Shown here: positions 1 through 11,239 of the stretch, piece by piece
How positions within the stretch are numbered: position 1 is the first letter of the stretch
Layout of the letters: every line of letters begins with the position of its first letter
Source: Melieria omissa
Taxonomy: Eukaryota; Arthropoda; Insecta; Diptera; Ulidiidae
Direction of reading: 5' to 3'
Assembly: GCA_963971225.1 (NCBI GenBank)
Contig: OZ020268.1
Coordinates: 56,109,900 to 56,173,899, forward strand
Length of the DNA: 64,000 nt
The notes under the pieces: model-generated
Database searches by the model: none
What the model was told of the DNA's origin: nothing
What the model saw: only the letters and a program-made list of their open reading frames with translations
Program-made: the position numbers and the translations under genes

Positions 1-525
1 CCACTGTTACTTTACAAAATAAATAACTTTATATATGTGAAATCACTTTTATCTGCGAATACCTAATGCACCCAAAGTCGTATAAATTTGCAGGTTTTTG
101 AAATTGAAGAGCACCAAACAATGCTCAGTTACTCCTTGCTGCTACGTGTCCTTTAGAGAATTGCACAGCTTTGACTTTAATGCCAACCGACTCGCAGCTA
201 ACTCGGTCACTTAGTAACTAAGGCCTAAATTTTCGCACCTAGGCCAGAAAACCCCACAATCCGTTTCAGATTATTGCCAACAGCTTAAATCACACAATAC
301 GTTTCTGTATGTTCGCAAAAACAAATACACACCAATATGCACAAACATACAAGTGTTCGTATATCGTTGCACTGCTTAGCTCAATTTCTGCAATTACGCC
401 GAGACGTATATGAAACCAGTTATTATTATGTTTTTCACCCGAATTACTCCAGTCACACATCAATTGAGACAAATTTCCAAGAAAACGCAAAGTAACTTCT
501 TTTTTCAGCATTACATTTTCAATAT

Positions 526-531
526 TTTATT
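526..531 (-). terminator. poly(A) signal AATAAA
   Basis: TTTATT on the plus strand, about 50 bp past the stop codon of the minus-strand glycine-rich gene. Confidence 0.6.
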
Positions 532-582
532 GAATTCAACGTGCACTGTACACTGTATAGGAATTTAGGACTTTTGTGATCG

Positions 583-801
583 CTAATCGTCGTCGTCGCC
601 GCCTTTACCGCCTTTGCCGCCACCGAACAAGCCGCCGAAGAATCCGCCGATGCCACCACTACCACCACCATGTCCGTCTTCGCCACTGCCACCGCCGCGG
701 CCGCCGCTCTCGCCGCTCCCGCCTCTGCCACCGCTGCCGCCCGCCTGCGCCGTCAACATGCAGACAGCCAGCATCACTATTAGAAACATGAACCACTTCA
801 T
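583..801 (-). CDS. secreted glycine/serine-rich peptide, acidic tail
   Basis: A single-exon gene for 72 residues. The first 20, MKWFMFLIVMLAVCMLTAQA, form a clear signal peptide. The mature part is Gly-rich with repeated Ser-Gly and Gly-Arg-Gly, then GGFFGGLFGGGKGGKGG and four aspartates before the stop. I chose the ATG at 801 because a TATA box at 841-847 lies about 40 bp upstream; the frame stays open to 942, but that extension would put the TATA box inside the gene. An AATAAA follows the stop. It differs from most family members here: no intron, no X-Pro segment and no long pure glycine blocks. Ser-Gly pairs next to acidic residues (SGE, SGED) resemble glycosaminoglycan attachment sites, which is only inference. 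Function unknown. Confidence 0.75.
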   Translation of the reverse strand: MKWFMFLIVMLAVCMLTAQAGGSGGRGGSGESGGRGGGSGEDGHGGGSGGIGGFFGGLFGGGKGGKGGDDDD

Positions 802-840
802 TGCGCTTCGTTGTTTGTCAATGCCGGGCCGGCTGGCTTC

Positions 841-847
841 TTTTATA
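841..847 (-). promoter_or_regulatory. TATA box (TATAAAA)
   Basis: Read on the minus strand, 40 bp upstream of the ATG at 801; implies a 5' leader of roughly 15 nt. Confidence 0.65.
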
Positions 848-1144
848 CCTGAACGCGCGGCAGACGCCCCACGGATCGACCGCCTCTGTCGCCGACGCTG
901 CAGCCGATTCGAATTGCTTGACTGATTAGTATGCAAATGCAAACAAGCATCTGTCCATAAGGAGTAGGGGAAGCAAGAGAATACACACTATTCAACACAC
1001 ACAAACTGATTAAAATTTGCTACAGTAATCAGCAGCCTTGGGGTCAAGTCGTTTGCCATAGCGCCCACTGACAACTCATGAGTTTTCGAACGATTTCAAG
1101 AACATTGCATGTCGTAGACGAAATTTTATATTTAAATTTATTGA

Positions 1145-1154
1145 GGGGTTTTCC
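1145..1154 (+). promoter_or_regulatory. kappaB-like site GGGGTTTTCC
   Basis: Matches GGGRNYYYYY at all ten positions, about 340 bp upstream of the ATG at 801. A motif this loose occurs by chance about once per few kb, so alone it is weak. Confidence 0.25.
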
Positions 1155-1159
1155 ACAGT

Positions 1160-2810
1160 TTTCGGAAAGCAGAAATGATTAAATTGCAAATGATTACATT
1201 TCTGAAAATTGAACAATTAGACAGAATTATAAAATCAAATAAAATATAATTTATTCAAGGAATTTGAGTACAGATAATTTTGTATAAGTATTTTCAATTA
1301 AAATTTCTTCTGAACAAAATTTTTTTGTAAAACGAAAAACTAAAGGATCCTAATACTTAAATTCAAATTGCCTTTTTTAACAAATTTTCTTTTTGGTGTT
1401 GTTGAACGAAAATCTAAGAAATTTCAAAATCCGCCTTGTCATTTAGAAAACGGAAAAGAAAAATATACAAGTTTCCAGCAATTAATTAAAAAAAAATATT
1501 ACAAAGACTAAAGTGGCTGAGCCAAGAGAAGCTCACTTGAGTCATAGAAGCTCATTGTGATCTACAATTAATTGCACTTGGATAATCTTGCTCACAGAAC
1601 TGGTTGGAGCTTCTAATGAAGTTAAGAAGACTGTGATCCATCTTCTAGATTCATTAGATTGGCAAAGAAAAATTCACCCAAGTGAGTCCTCCTTATTCTA
1701 GAGAGTGCAGGACTGGAATTTCATTAATTTCATTTTCTTTCTCCTCCTTCTACTCTTCCACGCAACTCTTGCGAGATTATTGCGCTACAGTTTCAACTTT
1801 ATTATGTAAACAGTGGCCCATTAGAACACAAATCATGGTATTGTAAAATATACAAATTTAAAAAATTTTTGTAAAATATAAGTACAGACATATGCATTTT
1901 AAATTTCTTAATATCAAATTAATTTATAGCTTTTCAAAGAAATAATCAGTGAAAATTAAAAAAATTAAATCAAAAAATTAACTAAGACAAATATTACAAA
2001 TATTTATATATATATTTAAATATATTATTTATATTATATATATATTTCCAATAACAAAATTGTCATTAAAAATTTAATTCATTACACTCACATTTTTACA
2101 TATAGAACATTTTTTTATAGAGAAACGAAAAGAGATAATAAAATACGTTATTGTTCATTATTGTATACTAGAAAATACAGATTCGCTGAAATTTGAGTTG
2201 TCTGAGTAAACATTTATGGGATTTCAAGATATTATTATTTTGTATTTTTTTTTTTGGTTTTAATGAAGGGTATAATTTTACAATTAAACTTAATAACTTT
2301 TTTAAATTTTTTATTGAATCGATAAGATGTTAGTGAAGTGAAGTGAAGATTTAAATTAATTAAAATTCACTTTAAATAATAATTATTTTAAATAAAACAC
2401 TACTAGCAATCTGCTTATAACCCTATCTCCTAACCTTTATATCCTTCCTGAATCAACGCAATGCTTTGCATTAATAGGAGTCTTCCCCTGCGCGTTTGTT
2501 CGTGTTAAAAAAACAAATATTTTATTGAATCACGCCTTGTTATGGCCCTATGCTCTCAAATGGAGTGAATAAAGTGAAAAAAATTTAGTATACATAAATA
2601 GGAAGTTTATATATTGCTACGAATGTCCATGGGCACAGGCACGTAGACATTGCTGTCCATTGTACCTCAGCTATTGCCTCCCCCTTGGCTAGCAATTGCC
2701 TGGGCTTGCAACTAAGGAGTGAACCAGAAAAAATTTAGAATTTTTAAGGACACATTAAAAAAAGTAATAGTCTGATTTTATTAAAATAAACTGCAGTTTA
2801 TCATACATTT
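1160..2810. other. AT-rich intergenic DNA
   Basis: No supported gene. It holds A/T homopolymers and an (AT)n tract around 2005-2048. A fragment at 2452-2500 (CAATGCTTTGCAT...) is loosely repeated near 25965. Confidence 0.5.
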
Positions 2811-2819
2811 CTTAAACTC

Positions 2820-3604
2820 TAATTCACAAAAAAATTTCAAAATTTCAACCATTCCATAGTTGACCTGGAGTAGTGGCTTGTCACTAGGTCTGGCCAAAAC
2901 AAAACTGTTCCTTTGTGCTATTCAATAGATGGTAGAGGGCGTTTTTGCAGACATTCTTTTATATAAATTCTAGAGTTAATTGTTCCTGCCGTAATGAACG
3001 CCTTGCTCCGTAGACCGCAGGTGCAAATAGCTTGCCAAACCATAAAGCGTTTTGGAAATTTGATGTATTTTACTTCAGAATATTTTCTATCGGTTCCATT
3101 TTTATTGTTTGTAGTGAAATAGGCATTCCCAGGCAACTGCTTTAAGTCCATCTTACAGTAGGTTTCATCATCGAGAATCACGCAATTGAACTTGGTTACG
3201 TAATCGTCATACAGTTTTCGAGCCCGCGCCTTCGCTATTTTTTCTTTTGCTTCCGACCGGTCGGGCACTTTCTACTATTTGTAGGTCCTTAATCTTTGAC
3301 TTCCCTTATATCGCATCTCAGTTGATTGCGATGTGCCTGCTGCAGTACCTCGAGTCGACCTCGTGGGGTTATTCCGATACGTACTAACAACCCTCTTCAG
3401 CACTTCTGGGTTACTTGGACCATTTTTTCTGACTGATCCTTCTGTTCTGTACATGGAGTTTCCCGCGTTGTAGTTGTTTATAAAATTTTAAACCGTCGCT
3501 ACGCTCGCTTTGCTTTCCTTTGGAATGCTTAGTCTAGACTTCGTGTTATCAGTCAAGTAAACGTCCAGTATTAATTTGCGGCAGCACTTTTGCGGGCTGG
3601 ACAT
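2820..3604 (-). pseudogene. dead Tc1/mariner-superfamily transposase
   Basis: On the minus strand a Met at 3604 starts an N-terminal DNA-binding part. It continues in other frames through an SNPEVLKRVVSTYRNN segment, then into a 116-residue open stretch (3268-2918) with DDETYCKMDLKQLPG and VWQAICTCGLRSKAFITAG. After an in-frame TAG at 2918-2920 the same frame goes on with TVLFWPDLVTSHYS, which is the region of the second catalytic aspartate. This order matches cut-and-paste transposases of the Tc1/mariner superfamily. At least one frameshift and several stops (near 3255 and at 2918) show it is inactive. I did not find its terminal inverted repeats. Confidence 0.75.
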
Positions 3605-3629
3605 GTTGACTAAAGTAGATCCAAGATGC

Positions 3630-4960
3630 AATTGACTAATATAGCAAGAAACTTCAATATTTATAGATACTTTTACTCGCGAATACAAGCCTCACCTAAC
3701 CAGCCTAATATCAGCTTCCTAACTCTTGGCATTTTCGTATGCTGGATGCGTAAAAATTCTAAAAATTTGTCTGTTTAACCTCATACTTGGAGTAGATCTG
3801 GCCAGCTCCACCGTTGGGTCATACTGCGGCCTTAAAGTCCTTCACATTAAGTTTCCCAGAGACAATGGATCTCTTTTAGCTGGTCTGTTGCTTTTGCGAA
3901 TATATATAGGAAGGTATGTAGTGATCAACAAAAGCATACTTGGGCCATTGAGCCCATTGTGGTGGCATCCACTGCTTCTGTTGCAACTCGAATCAAGCGG
4001 AACAATTTTGAGATCCCTGGTGTTAACCACTTATATGTAAGCGAGACTGGTTGTGTAGTAAAACCCTAAGTGTTGCTTTCGATTCCTACATACGTGTAAT
4101 GTAAAAAGTAAAAAGATGGAGAATACTCTCCTCGTCCTCGTTTTCTTGTGTGTCTCTACAGCTTCTGCGCCTACGTGATCTAAGACAAATCTTCATTTAT
4201 CTTATCTTTAAAGATAACACCGACTACAACCTTGTACATGCTTCTTTAATGTTCCAGCAGTCTTCCTGGTGCGCATCCAGTTTTTTGTTTTTGTCCAGTT
4301 TTGATGCCCTGTCCTTCCTTTATCTGAGGCCGCCCAGGCCATGTTGGAGTCGAAGTCAATCACTATTTGCCTTTCGTAAAGTTACTTGAAGTTACTTAGT
4401 GAGGTACCCAAGTCAGCAAATTCTGAGAAAGAGATTCTTAAAAAGATTCTTAAAAACAAATTAACACGTTTTTATTTGATTATTTACATTTTTTATTTAA
4501 TTTTGTTTACTTCTCCGTAAGTAACTGAAAAATTAAATTTGTTTATTGCCGCCACGAGTTTGAATCGTTCGATTGTTTTTGTTTGTTATGATTAAATCAA
4601 CAACAAAGTTGTCAGAACTAGCTACCTGTTATTAGCTTAAAAAATTTTCTCAGTAAATCAATGAATAAATACATACTTTGCCATTAGCGTTTTACTTATT
4701 TTATATTTTCCCAACGCAAAACCCCCTCAACTGCAGTGACCTTTCGATTACCTGCGTCACACTGCACGCATTGTAACTTGAATCGTCACACCGGCCCGAC
4801 TCCCGTATCGGCAAACGGCTGCAGTCATCGCCACGCGCCGTCGTACTATTCTCATGCGTGATAGCGGTTTGTTCTAGCTGGGTTGTTGTTATTGGGTTTT
4901 TTTCGTCGGCTGAACGGTGCTCTTCGATTGCACGTTTAGCACACAACCAGCTTTCATATT
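3630..4960. other. intergenic, no supported gene
   Basis: Open stretches on both strands at 3726-4040 lack recognisable domains and may be retroelement debris. The part at 4700-4960 is the upstream region of the next gene. Confidence 0.4.
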
Positions 4961-4971
4961 CAAATTTTTGG

Positions 4972-4978
4972 TATAAAT
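4972..4978 (+). promoter_or_regulatory. TATA box (TATAAAT)
   Basis: 59 bp upstream of the ATG at 5031. Confidence 0.65.
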
Positions 4979-5030
4979 AGCGGATTGAATCGATGCCAGA
5001 GCGTAAACAGCAACAAACCCCAGTCGCAGC

Positions 5031-5311
5031 ATGAGAATATTTGCTTTTGTTAGCTTTCTGCTGACCCTTTTGGTCTTGAGCGGTAAGATTGATAAGATCG
5101 CTAGGACGCGATTTTCATAACAGTTAATTTATAAATAGAATTAAAATTTTCGTTCACTCTCGTTACAGCGTACGCGAACCCACTGCCTTTAGGCGGCGGT
5201 GGTGGCGGTGGCGGCGGCGGCGGCCTTAATCTGTGTGGTGGCGGCGGCGGAGGCGGTGGTGGTGGTGGTAGTGGCGGCGGCGGTGGCGGCGGTGGCGGTG
5301 GCGGCTGCTAA
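5031..5311 (+). CDS. secreted polyglycine peptide, three 11-Gly blocks, two cysteines
   Basis: Exons 5031-5082 and 5169-5311 encode 64 residues. Exon 1 is the signal peptide (MRIFAFVSFLLTLLVLS). The 86-bp GT-AG intron is phase 1 and splits an alanine codon. After the cleavage region (AYA) come NPLPL, eleven glycines, LNLC, eleven glycines, one serine, eleven glycines and a final cysteine. The three glycine blocks have equal length although codons are mixed (GGC, GGT, one GGA), so simple slippage is unlikely to explain them. The two cysteines could pair within or between chains. It has the family's intron position and X-Pro start but lacks the Gly-Lys end seen in relatives. AATAAA lies at 5426. 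Function unknown; a secreted structural or immune peptide is possible. Confidence 0.8.
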
Positions 5312-5425
5312 TGTTGCTACGATGGTGATCAAAGGCGAGAGAAAAACTGAACTGTACAACAATCATCGTCAAATTTCTACAAATTCCACCACCAATTTGA
5401 CTAACCCACTGCGAATTTTGATGAA

Positions 5426-5431
5426 AATAAA
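5426..5431 (+). terminator. poly(A) signal AATAAA
   Basis: About 115 bp past the stop; a second AATAAA begins at 5431. Confidence 0.6.
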
Positions 5432-5549
5432 ATAAACTTACTCTAATAGACTTAAAATAATTGTATGAATGTTTTTTATTTAAAATTTTGAGAATTGTTT
5501 TGTTGTTCTGCTCTTTGCTTATTCGTTTGAGTTGAACAAAGAACAAATT

Positions 5550-6270
5550 TTAAAGAAGATTGATTGATTTTTCGGATTCAATTATTTCTTTTAATAAAGG
5601 CAAACATTTGATAAAAATCTATCAATTAACAACGTTATGAGTTCAGTCGCTTACAACGTGAGTCTAAGTTAGTCTCAACTCAGTAACTATCAAAGAAGTT
5701 TTGACTAAGCTGTGTATTTTTTTTTTTCAAAACACATTCCTTTTAGTTAAACCATTACATTTCTCGCATTTGCGTGATTAAAATTTAATGAGGTCATGTT
5801 CATTTTCCTTCAGTTTCTGCAGAGTTGTCTGTTGCCCATATTCAGTGAGTTATTTAAGAAATCTATTTTAACAGTCAAAATTGAAAAGGTTGAGAAAAAC
5901 CTAAACGCCCTAAAGACTGTCGCAACAGTTTAATGCAAGTACCGAAAACAACTGTTATTTAAAAATTTTCAGTAGACCGCACAAAATAAAAGTCAAAAGT
6001 AACAGTTATTTTTGCCTGAAATGATAGAAGGCCCAAAATAACTTTTATTTTTGTCGGGAAAAATAAAAGTTAAAAGATAACAGTTAAAATCTGACTTTTT
6101 TGATTAAAACCATAACCAGTACGGTCCCTGGTTTTATATAACAAATTTTCATATATTTTTGTTTGGGGAGAAACCTTTTTGAACATTTCTGTCAGGAGAT
6201 TCATGGGTTGTACCCACTATTCTTCACAACAAAGGCCAAGTAAGTAAATTATTATTTGTCTTTTGTATTC
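5550..6270. other. AT-rich intergenic DNA
   Basis: No gene seen. At 5990-6090 TAACAGTT/AAAGTTA and TAACTTTTATTTTTG words recur in both orientations, like an old imperfect palindrome. Confidence 0.4.
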
Positions 6271-6400
6271 TACAGTGAAAACCGGTTGAGTCTCTCAACT
6301 ATAAATGCAAATTTGAGTCACTCCCTCAAAAAGGGAGGTCTTCATTGAACCCCCAAAAACGTGCATTTATGGGTCAGGTACCTAAGCGAGTTTCACTGTA
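6271..6400. mobile_element. 130-bp pogo-like MITE
   Basis: Left end TACAGTGAAAACCGGTTGAG; the right end read inverted is TACAGTGAAACTCGCTTAGG. Both start with TA followed by CAGTGAAA, which fits a short non-autonomous Tc1/mariner-superfamily element with a TA target site and pogo/Tigger-like ends. There is no coding capacity. Confidence 0.55.
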
Positions 6401-6602
6401 TTTTTCACACCATTAAACTCTTCTGACTTTTAGTATTTCAATACCAGCTGAATGGCATATTAATTCAATACTTTAAAGCTCTCAATATAGAATGACAGCA
6501 TCGTGCACTTTACTTTAACCACTTAGCACCTTTTGATTTTACGGTTAGCACGAACAATTAAAAAAATCCCATTAGCTTAACACCTCTTCCTCTTGATTTT
6601 AT

Positions 6603-7740
6603 GTGAAATTCATATTTGTCTTCTTCACTCTTTTATTTTCTTGTACATCAGAAGGTTTTTCGAACCCACAACCCACAGTAAACCTACGCGTTAATGCGAT
6701 TTTTACAATTTGTCTGCGTCTAATAGTAAACAAATTCAAGCGTGTCAACTACGCGCAAAGATTGTGTTCAGCAAATATTGATCATATTTAAATTGAAATC
6801 TTGTCACAACTGGTTTTTCAGGTCTCTCGGACGCTATATTGGTCATGTTTCACACAATTGAACCTGCCGGCAAGTTCACTGTCAAGGTGGCTTCAAGACC
6901 AAAGCAAATGCAAATCCCAGACGAAATTTTCAGCGCAAGACAGTAGCAAATGTGCGTCACAATATATTAATTAACAACATACATACATACATAAATACCT
7001 ACATTTTTAGAACTTTGATCTTTAGACATGGTTTTTACAAATTCTTGGAAGTGAAAATCGAACTTCAGCAATCAGCGCAATCGACACTTGAGAAATTACG
7101 TTTAAAATTTTGTACTTCTGTGCAGTCTCAAGTGTTGAGCGAGAATTACAAAACTTTAATTTACATATTATAAATTTACATTAAATTTGACTTGAGTTTG
7201 AGTGCCACAAATGGTTCTAAGAGGTTGTAAAATGTTTCCAAGATGTTTTCTTTATAATTTAAAAATGGAATCAAGTTGCATGCAGATAAAGAAAGTTGCA
7301 TGAAACTGCATTGAACTATAATATATGGAATTGTTAAAATCAAATTGTATGAGAACCATGTTCTGGAGACCTTAAAGGGCGTTACTTGTATTCTGGAACA
7401 TTACTTGTATATTGCAACAGTTAACCATTAAATGCTCCACCAGCTGAGACCTCACTCTGGGCAGAAAAACACTAAATACTTCTGATTAAAATTTTTTAGT
7501 TTTAAGCGTTCAACATTTTGAATATTCGCTAGTCACTCAAGGGGTTAATATTTGGCATTTAAATGTTCACTGTTAAATAACTTCACAAAAACAAAACCCT
7601 GTCATGGAACCAGTTGGATCCGCATCGAATTTGCACGAAATAAGAAAGCCTCGAAGTGTGTGGGCAATAAAACCGGTCAAATCTTCAATGTCAATCAGCT
7701 GGATGAGAACGAAATTCGGAGCGCATGTGCATATTTTTTT
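6603..7740 (+). other. possible decayed coding exons
   Basis: Two islands are less AT-rich than their surroundings. The first, 6823-6945, follows a TTTTTCAG acceptor and can read LSDAILVMFHTIEPAGKFTV..., ending in TAG. The second, about 7600-7735, reads SWIRIEFARNKKASKCVGNK.... Upstream at 6603 there is a signal-peptide-like frame (KFIFVFFTLLFSC), but it begins with GTG, not ATG, and has an in-frame TGA just before. More than one frame is open in both islands. I recognise no family. They may be remnants of a gene or coincidence. Confidence 0.2.
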
Positions 7741-9155
7741 CATTGTCAATATTTGATTTTCAATTATCAGCTTATGTTCTACGGTGTTGGTTAGCATTTC
7801 ATTTATGTAAATTTGTTAGTGTTTTTTGCTTATAAACAAAAGCGAGTTCACTATTATTGTCTTAGCGCGTGTTGCCTTATTATTTGTTTACTTGTTTGCT
7901 TGTGCTATAAATAAACAAAATAAACAATTTGCGATTCATATTTGTTATCTCCATAATGTTTACATTTTTATTGAATTAAACACGATTTTTCAATTTTTGG
8001 ATTATTTTAGTTTTTTATTGTATATTAAACTACATAGTTTTATAGTTAAAGATTATACAGTTTTTGCTTGCTCAAGTTCCCATTGAAACTTGGAGAGTTT
8101 CCCCTATGAGGTATGGGGAACCATCTTTGACTCTGACTCAGCGGAGTTATTCACAAAATCATTAAGTGATAGAACACTAATTTCGGTCAATAGTATTTCG
8201 ACTATATAACTAAAAAGCTTATATATTTTTCATAACTACAATCTAAGTTATGTATACAGTGTTCCACAAATCTATACGTACAGCACCTAAGTTTTAGTAA
8301 AACAAGTAAAAAAAGCATGCGGTGGTAAGTTAGTGGAAACAATTTTTTTTAAATAATTTTAATACAGTAGTAACACATAGTTGTAGATTAAAACTTGTTT
8401 ATTTACAAAGATTGTGTGAGATATATTATGCAAAATGTAAAGGAACACAAATAAATGGCTCCACTAAAGTGTACGTGTACATTTAAATAAATGTTTTTCC
8501 CCTGTGGGTTAAAATTGTAATAGACGACGAAGAATTTGAAAATAAGCATGCCATAGATTTACTGTAGGCTTATAAAGAAAAAAAACTAGTTCAGTGCAAA
8601 AAATATCGCAGCAAGTTTGGTATAAAATAGCACGAGCAGAATTAAGTTTCTGAGAGGCAATTCATTATAAATTTGCACGTGAAACAACAAAAATCGTACG
8701 CAGAAATTACAGCTATTATAAATAGAAGTCGCTCCACAATCCAAGGAGTCATTGGGCGTTACAAATATGAAGGGCGCGTGGAAAATAAGCGACGAACTGG
8801 ACGCCCAGCGAAATTAAATGCTGGAGACAAACGCATCATCAAGCGAATAGTAAGCAAAAATCCATTCGTAAGCTCCGAAAAAATAAGTGCAGAATTGCTG
8901 AAGTACTCTAAAAAAAAAACCTACATCAAGAAACTGTCCGACGAGCAATAGTTTACTGTGGATACAAGTCTCGCACTCCCCGCAAGAAGCCACTAGTTGG
9001 TGCTAAAAACAGGAAAAAGCGACTCGACTTTGCAAACAAATATGTTAACGCATCCCCAGAGTTTTGGCGTAAAGTTATATTCTCAGATGAGTCTAAGTAT
9101 AAAATTGTTGGTTCTGATGGCCGTTTACGAGTGTGGCGAAAGCCGGGAGGAGTCC

Positions 9156-9868
9156 TTAAGGGGGGCACTCCATGAAATGGTTTCAAAAAATCTATTTTTT
9201 TTTTTGCTTTAATCGAAAGATATATTATCCAAGAACATTATTGCAAAGTTTCAAAGTCGAACTCTGAAAACTTTCGAAGACACAGTTCTTTCCATCGACG
9301 CGCGCTCAGCCACACCAGGTGTTCCGAATAACTTTGGAACGCGTTTCCTCATAAACACATTTTTGTAGTCCGTCCACATGATAAAAAAAAAACTACTGAA
9401 CCGATCTACACGAATATATACTCGTTTTGTAGGATATTGAACAGAGAAGTGCATGAACCTCTGAAATCTATTAAAATAAAGTTTTTTACTGCTTTTTAAT
9501 AAAAACAAGTAATGAAAAACGAACTTTTTTGTAGTTTATATGGCTTTGTTGCTGAATTTTGAAACTTTTTATAGTTTTTGAGGTTCACGCACTTGCGACA
9601 AGCCTGCTGATTAATTTGATATATAATTTGTATGTTTCAGACTTTAACTTCGGACGGCATCGTGTGGACGGGAAGACGTCTTTTTTTAAACCAAGCCTCA
9701 GAAGATGTTCAATATGTTTGCCATTTTTAATTTTTTTTTTTTTTTGGAAATTTTAACTAATACCTACAGATGTTCCAAACGGATTGTTCCTGTCTCTTTC
9801 TTTTTTTGTACAGTAAAATAAAGAAAATTGGTAATTTTTTCGAGCGTTTCATGGAGTGCTCCCCTTAA
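9156..9868. mobile_element. TTAA-flanked MITE (GGGG-type), copy 1
   Basis: Both ends carry TTAA. The left terminus after TTAA is GGGGGGCACTCCATGAAA and the right terminus inverted is GGGGAGCACTCCATGAAA, 17 of 18 matching. TTAA duplication is the hallmark of piggyBac-type transposition. There is no coding capacity. It interrupts the Tc1-like transposase just after a VWRKPGGVL segment. Confidence 0.75.
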
Positions 9869-9989
9869 CCCGAGGAACACGATTAAAACTGTAAAACATT
9901 GTGGTGGAGGACTTATGGTATGGGGCTGTTTGAGTGCATGCGGAGTTAGACAGCTGGAAATAATACACGGTACGATGGACGAATATGTA

Positions 9990-10591
9990 TAGGGTGTTTT
10001 TTTTAGAGGTTTGTTTTTCGAATAGAGATAAAACTGGCATTTTGTGGTCAAATCTGGCAACTCTAATGTCATTTATGTTCAGGTTGGTTTGCCATTTCAT
10101 CATGAACAGGTTGAGAACAACGCTTGCAAATCGTGCAAATTTATTTCGAAAATAATGGTTCAGTTCGCGAAGTTTACCGCAAGCTCCGTCCATTTTATGG
10201 TCGACATCGTCCATCAGAGCAATTAATTCGGTTAACCATGGGTCGTTTTCGCACTACGTTTACTCTATGTGATAATACGCATCCGCAGAGACGTCGAACA
10301 GTGCGCACCGAAGAAACAATTGCCGCTGTAGAGCAAAATGTTGAAGAGGACCCGAATGAATCGATTCGCCACCGTGCACAGCAATTGGAGCTTTGTCCAT
10401 CAACTTTAAAAATTGGACCTGTAGAATTGGCTTTATTCGAGCCAGCCGCGGCGGCCACATGCCCGAAATCATATTTAAACATTAATGGCATAAAATTATC
10501 CTTCCAATAAAGCCAAATTGATGGACATTAAAACGATTTTCTTGTGTTTTATTTCAATTCGAAGTTCTATACCTATAAAAAAAACACCCTA
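9990..10591 (+). mobile_element. internally deleted Tc1/mariner-type element
   Basis: Ends TAGGGTGTTTTTTTTAGAGG and inverted TAGGGTGTTTTTTTTATAGG, with TA as target. The inner frame (10124-10510) encodes an N-terminal transposase region (VQIYFENNGSVREVYRKLR, RRRTVRTEETIAAVEQNVEE, SIRHRAQQLELCPSTLK) and then jumps to unrelated residues. The catalytic domain is deleted, so the copy is non-autonomous. Confidence 0.75.
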
Positions 10592-11239
10592 TATATATTG
10601 ACATACTGAAGAAAAATTTGAAACAAAGCGCACTAAAACTTGGTCTTTCTACCGAATATTATTTCCAGCAGGACAACGATCCGAAGCACACAGCTAACAA
10701 TGTGCACTTGTGGTTAGTGTATAACACTCCGCACCTTCTGTCCACCCCACCACAGAGTCCTGATCTTAACCCAATTGAGCATGTTTCGGATATGCTTGAA
10801 AGGCAGATCAGGATTCATGAAATCCGAAGCAAAATACAACTTCAAGAAGCCCTTGAATTGGAGTGGAGTCGTACAGGAACTACATATTGCCAAAAATTTA
10901 TAGACTCCATGCCAGACCGGCTTAAAGGAGTAATTAAGATGAAGGGGTATCCGACAAAATACTAGAAGGTAATAATCTTGGGGAATATTAAAATTTTCAT
11001 TGCGTTATGGTAATCAAATTCATTTATTGTTTCAGGTGTACGTACACTTTAGTGGAGCCATTTATTTGTTTTCCTTTACATTTTGCATAATATTTCTCAC
11101 ACAATCTTTGTCAATCAAAAAGCTGTAATCAATAACTATATATTACTACTGTATTAAACAAAATGTAAATTAAATGTTTTGACTAATTTACCACCACATA
11201 CTTTTTCATACGTAGAGTTTTGTGAAAAACTGTATATAA

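Larger units (their letters stand above)
8673..10965 (+). pseudogene. broken Tc1-like transposase (DDE)
   Basis: The N-terminal helix-turn-helix part reads SYAEITAIINRSRSTIQGVI and ends with the GRP motif of an AT-hook (RRTGRPAKL). A frameshift in an A run at about 8910-8919 moves the frame. It goes on with VIFSDESKYKI (first catalytic Asp) to 9155, is cut by the 713-bp TTAA MITE, resumes at 9869, is cut again at 9990 and resumes at 10592. The last part has QQDNDPKHTA (second Asp) and DLNPIEHVSDML (Glu), then a stop at 10963. No ATG opens the frame; the visible start is TTG. All three catalytic residues are visible, so the insertions and the frameshift are what killed it. Confidence 0.8.
8255..11236 (+). 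mobile_element. Tc1-like transposon with two nested insertions
   Basis: The ends are inverted copies: left TACAGTGTTCCACAAATC..., right inverted TACAGTTTTTCACAAAAC..., both next to TA. The similarity extends about 200 bp inward (for example the plus-strand segment about 8405-8475 is inverted at about 11045-11115). Inside is a broken transposase interrupted by a TTAA MITE (9156-9868) and a second Tc1/mariner-type element (9990-10591). Without them the element would be about 1.7 kb, normal for the family. Confidence 0.8.

Noticed and set aside
519..925. Proline-, alanine- or arginine-rich frames overlapping the glycine-rich gene
   Set aside because: Shadows of GGN/CCN repeats in other frames; the same applies at 5199-5546, 26845-27217, 29734-30107, 32290-32788, 38438-38689, 40944-41231, 44799-45261 and 58719-58901.
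583..942. 119-residue frame extending upstream of the 583-801 gene
   Set aside because: The extra N-terminal part would include the TATA box and lacks a signal peptide at its start; the ATG at 801 gives a perfect signal peptide.
3726..4040. 104-residue plus-strand frame and the overlapping minus-strand frame 3842-4030
   Set aside because: No recognisable domain and both strands are open; may be retroelement debris but cannot be assigned.
6603..6791. Signal-peptide-like protein starting KFIFVFFTLLFSC
   Set aside because: The first codon is GTG, with an in-frame TGA three codons upstream; no ATG or splice site supports it well.
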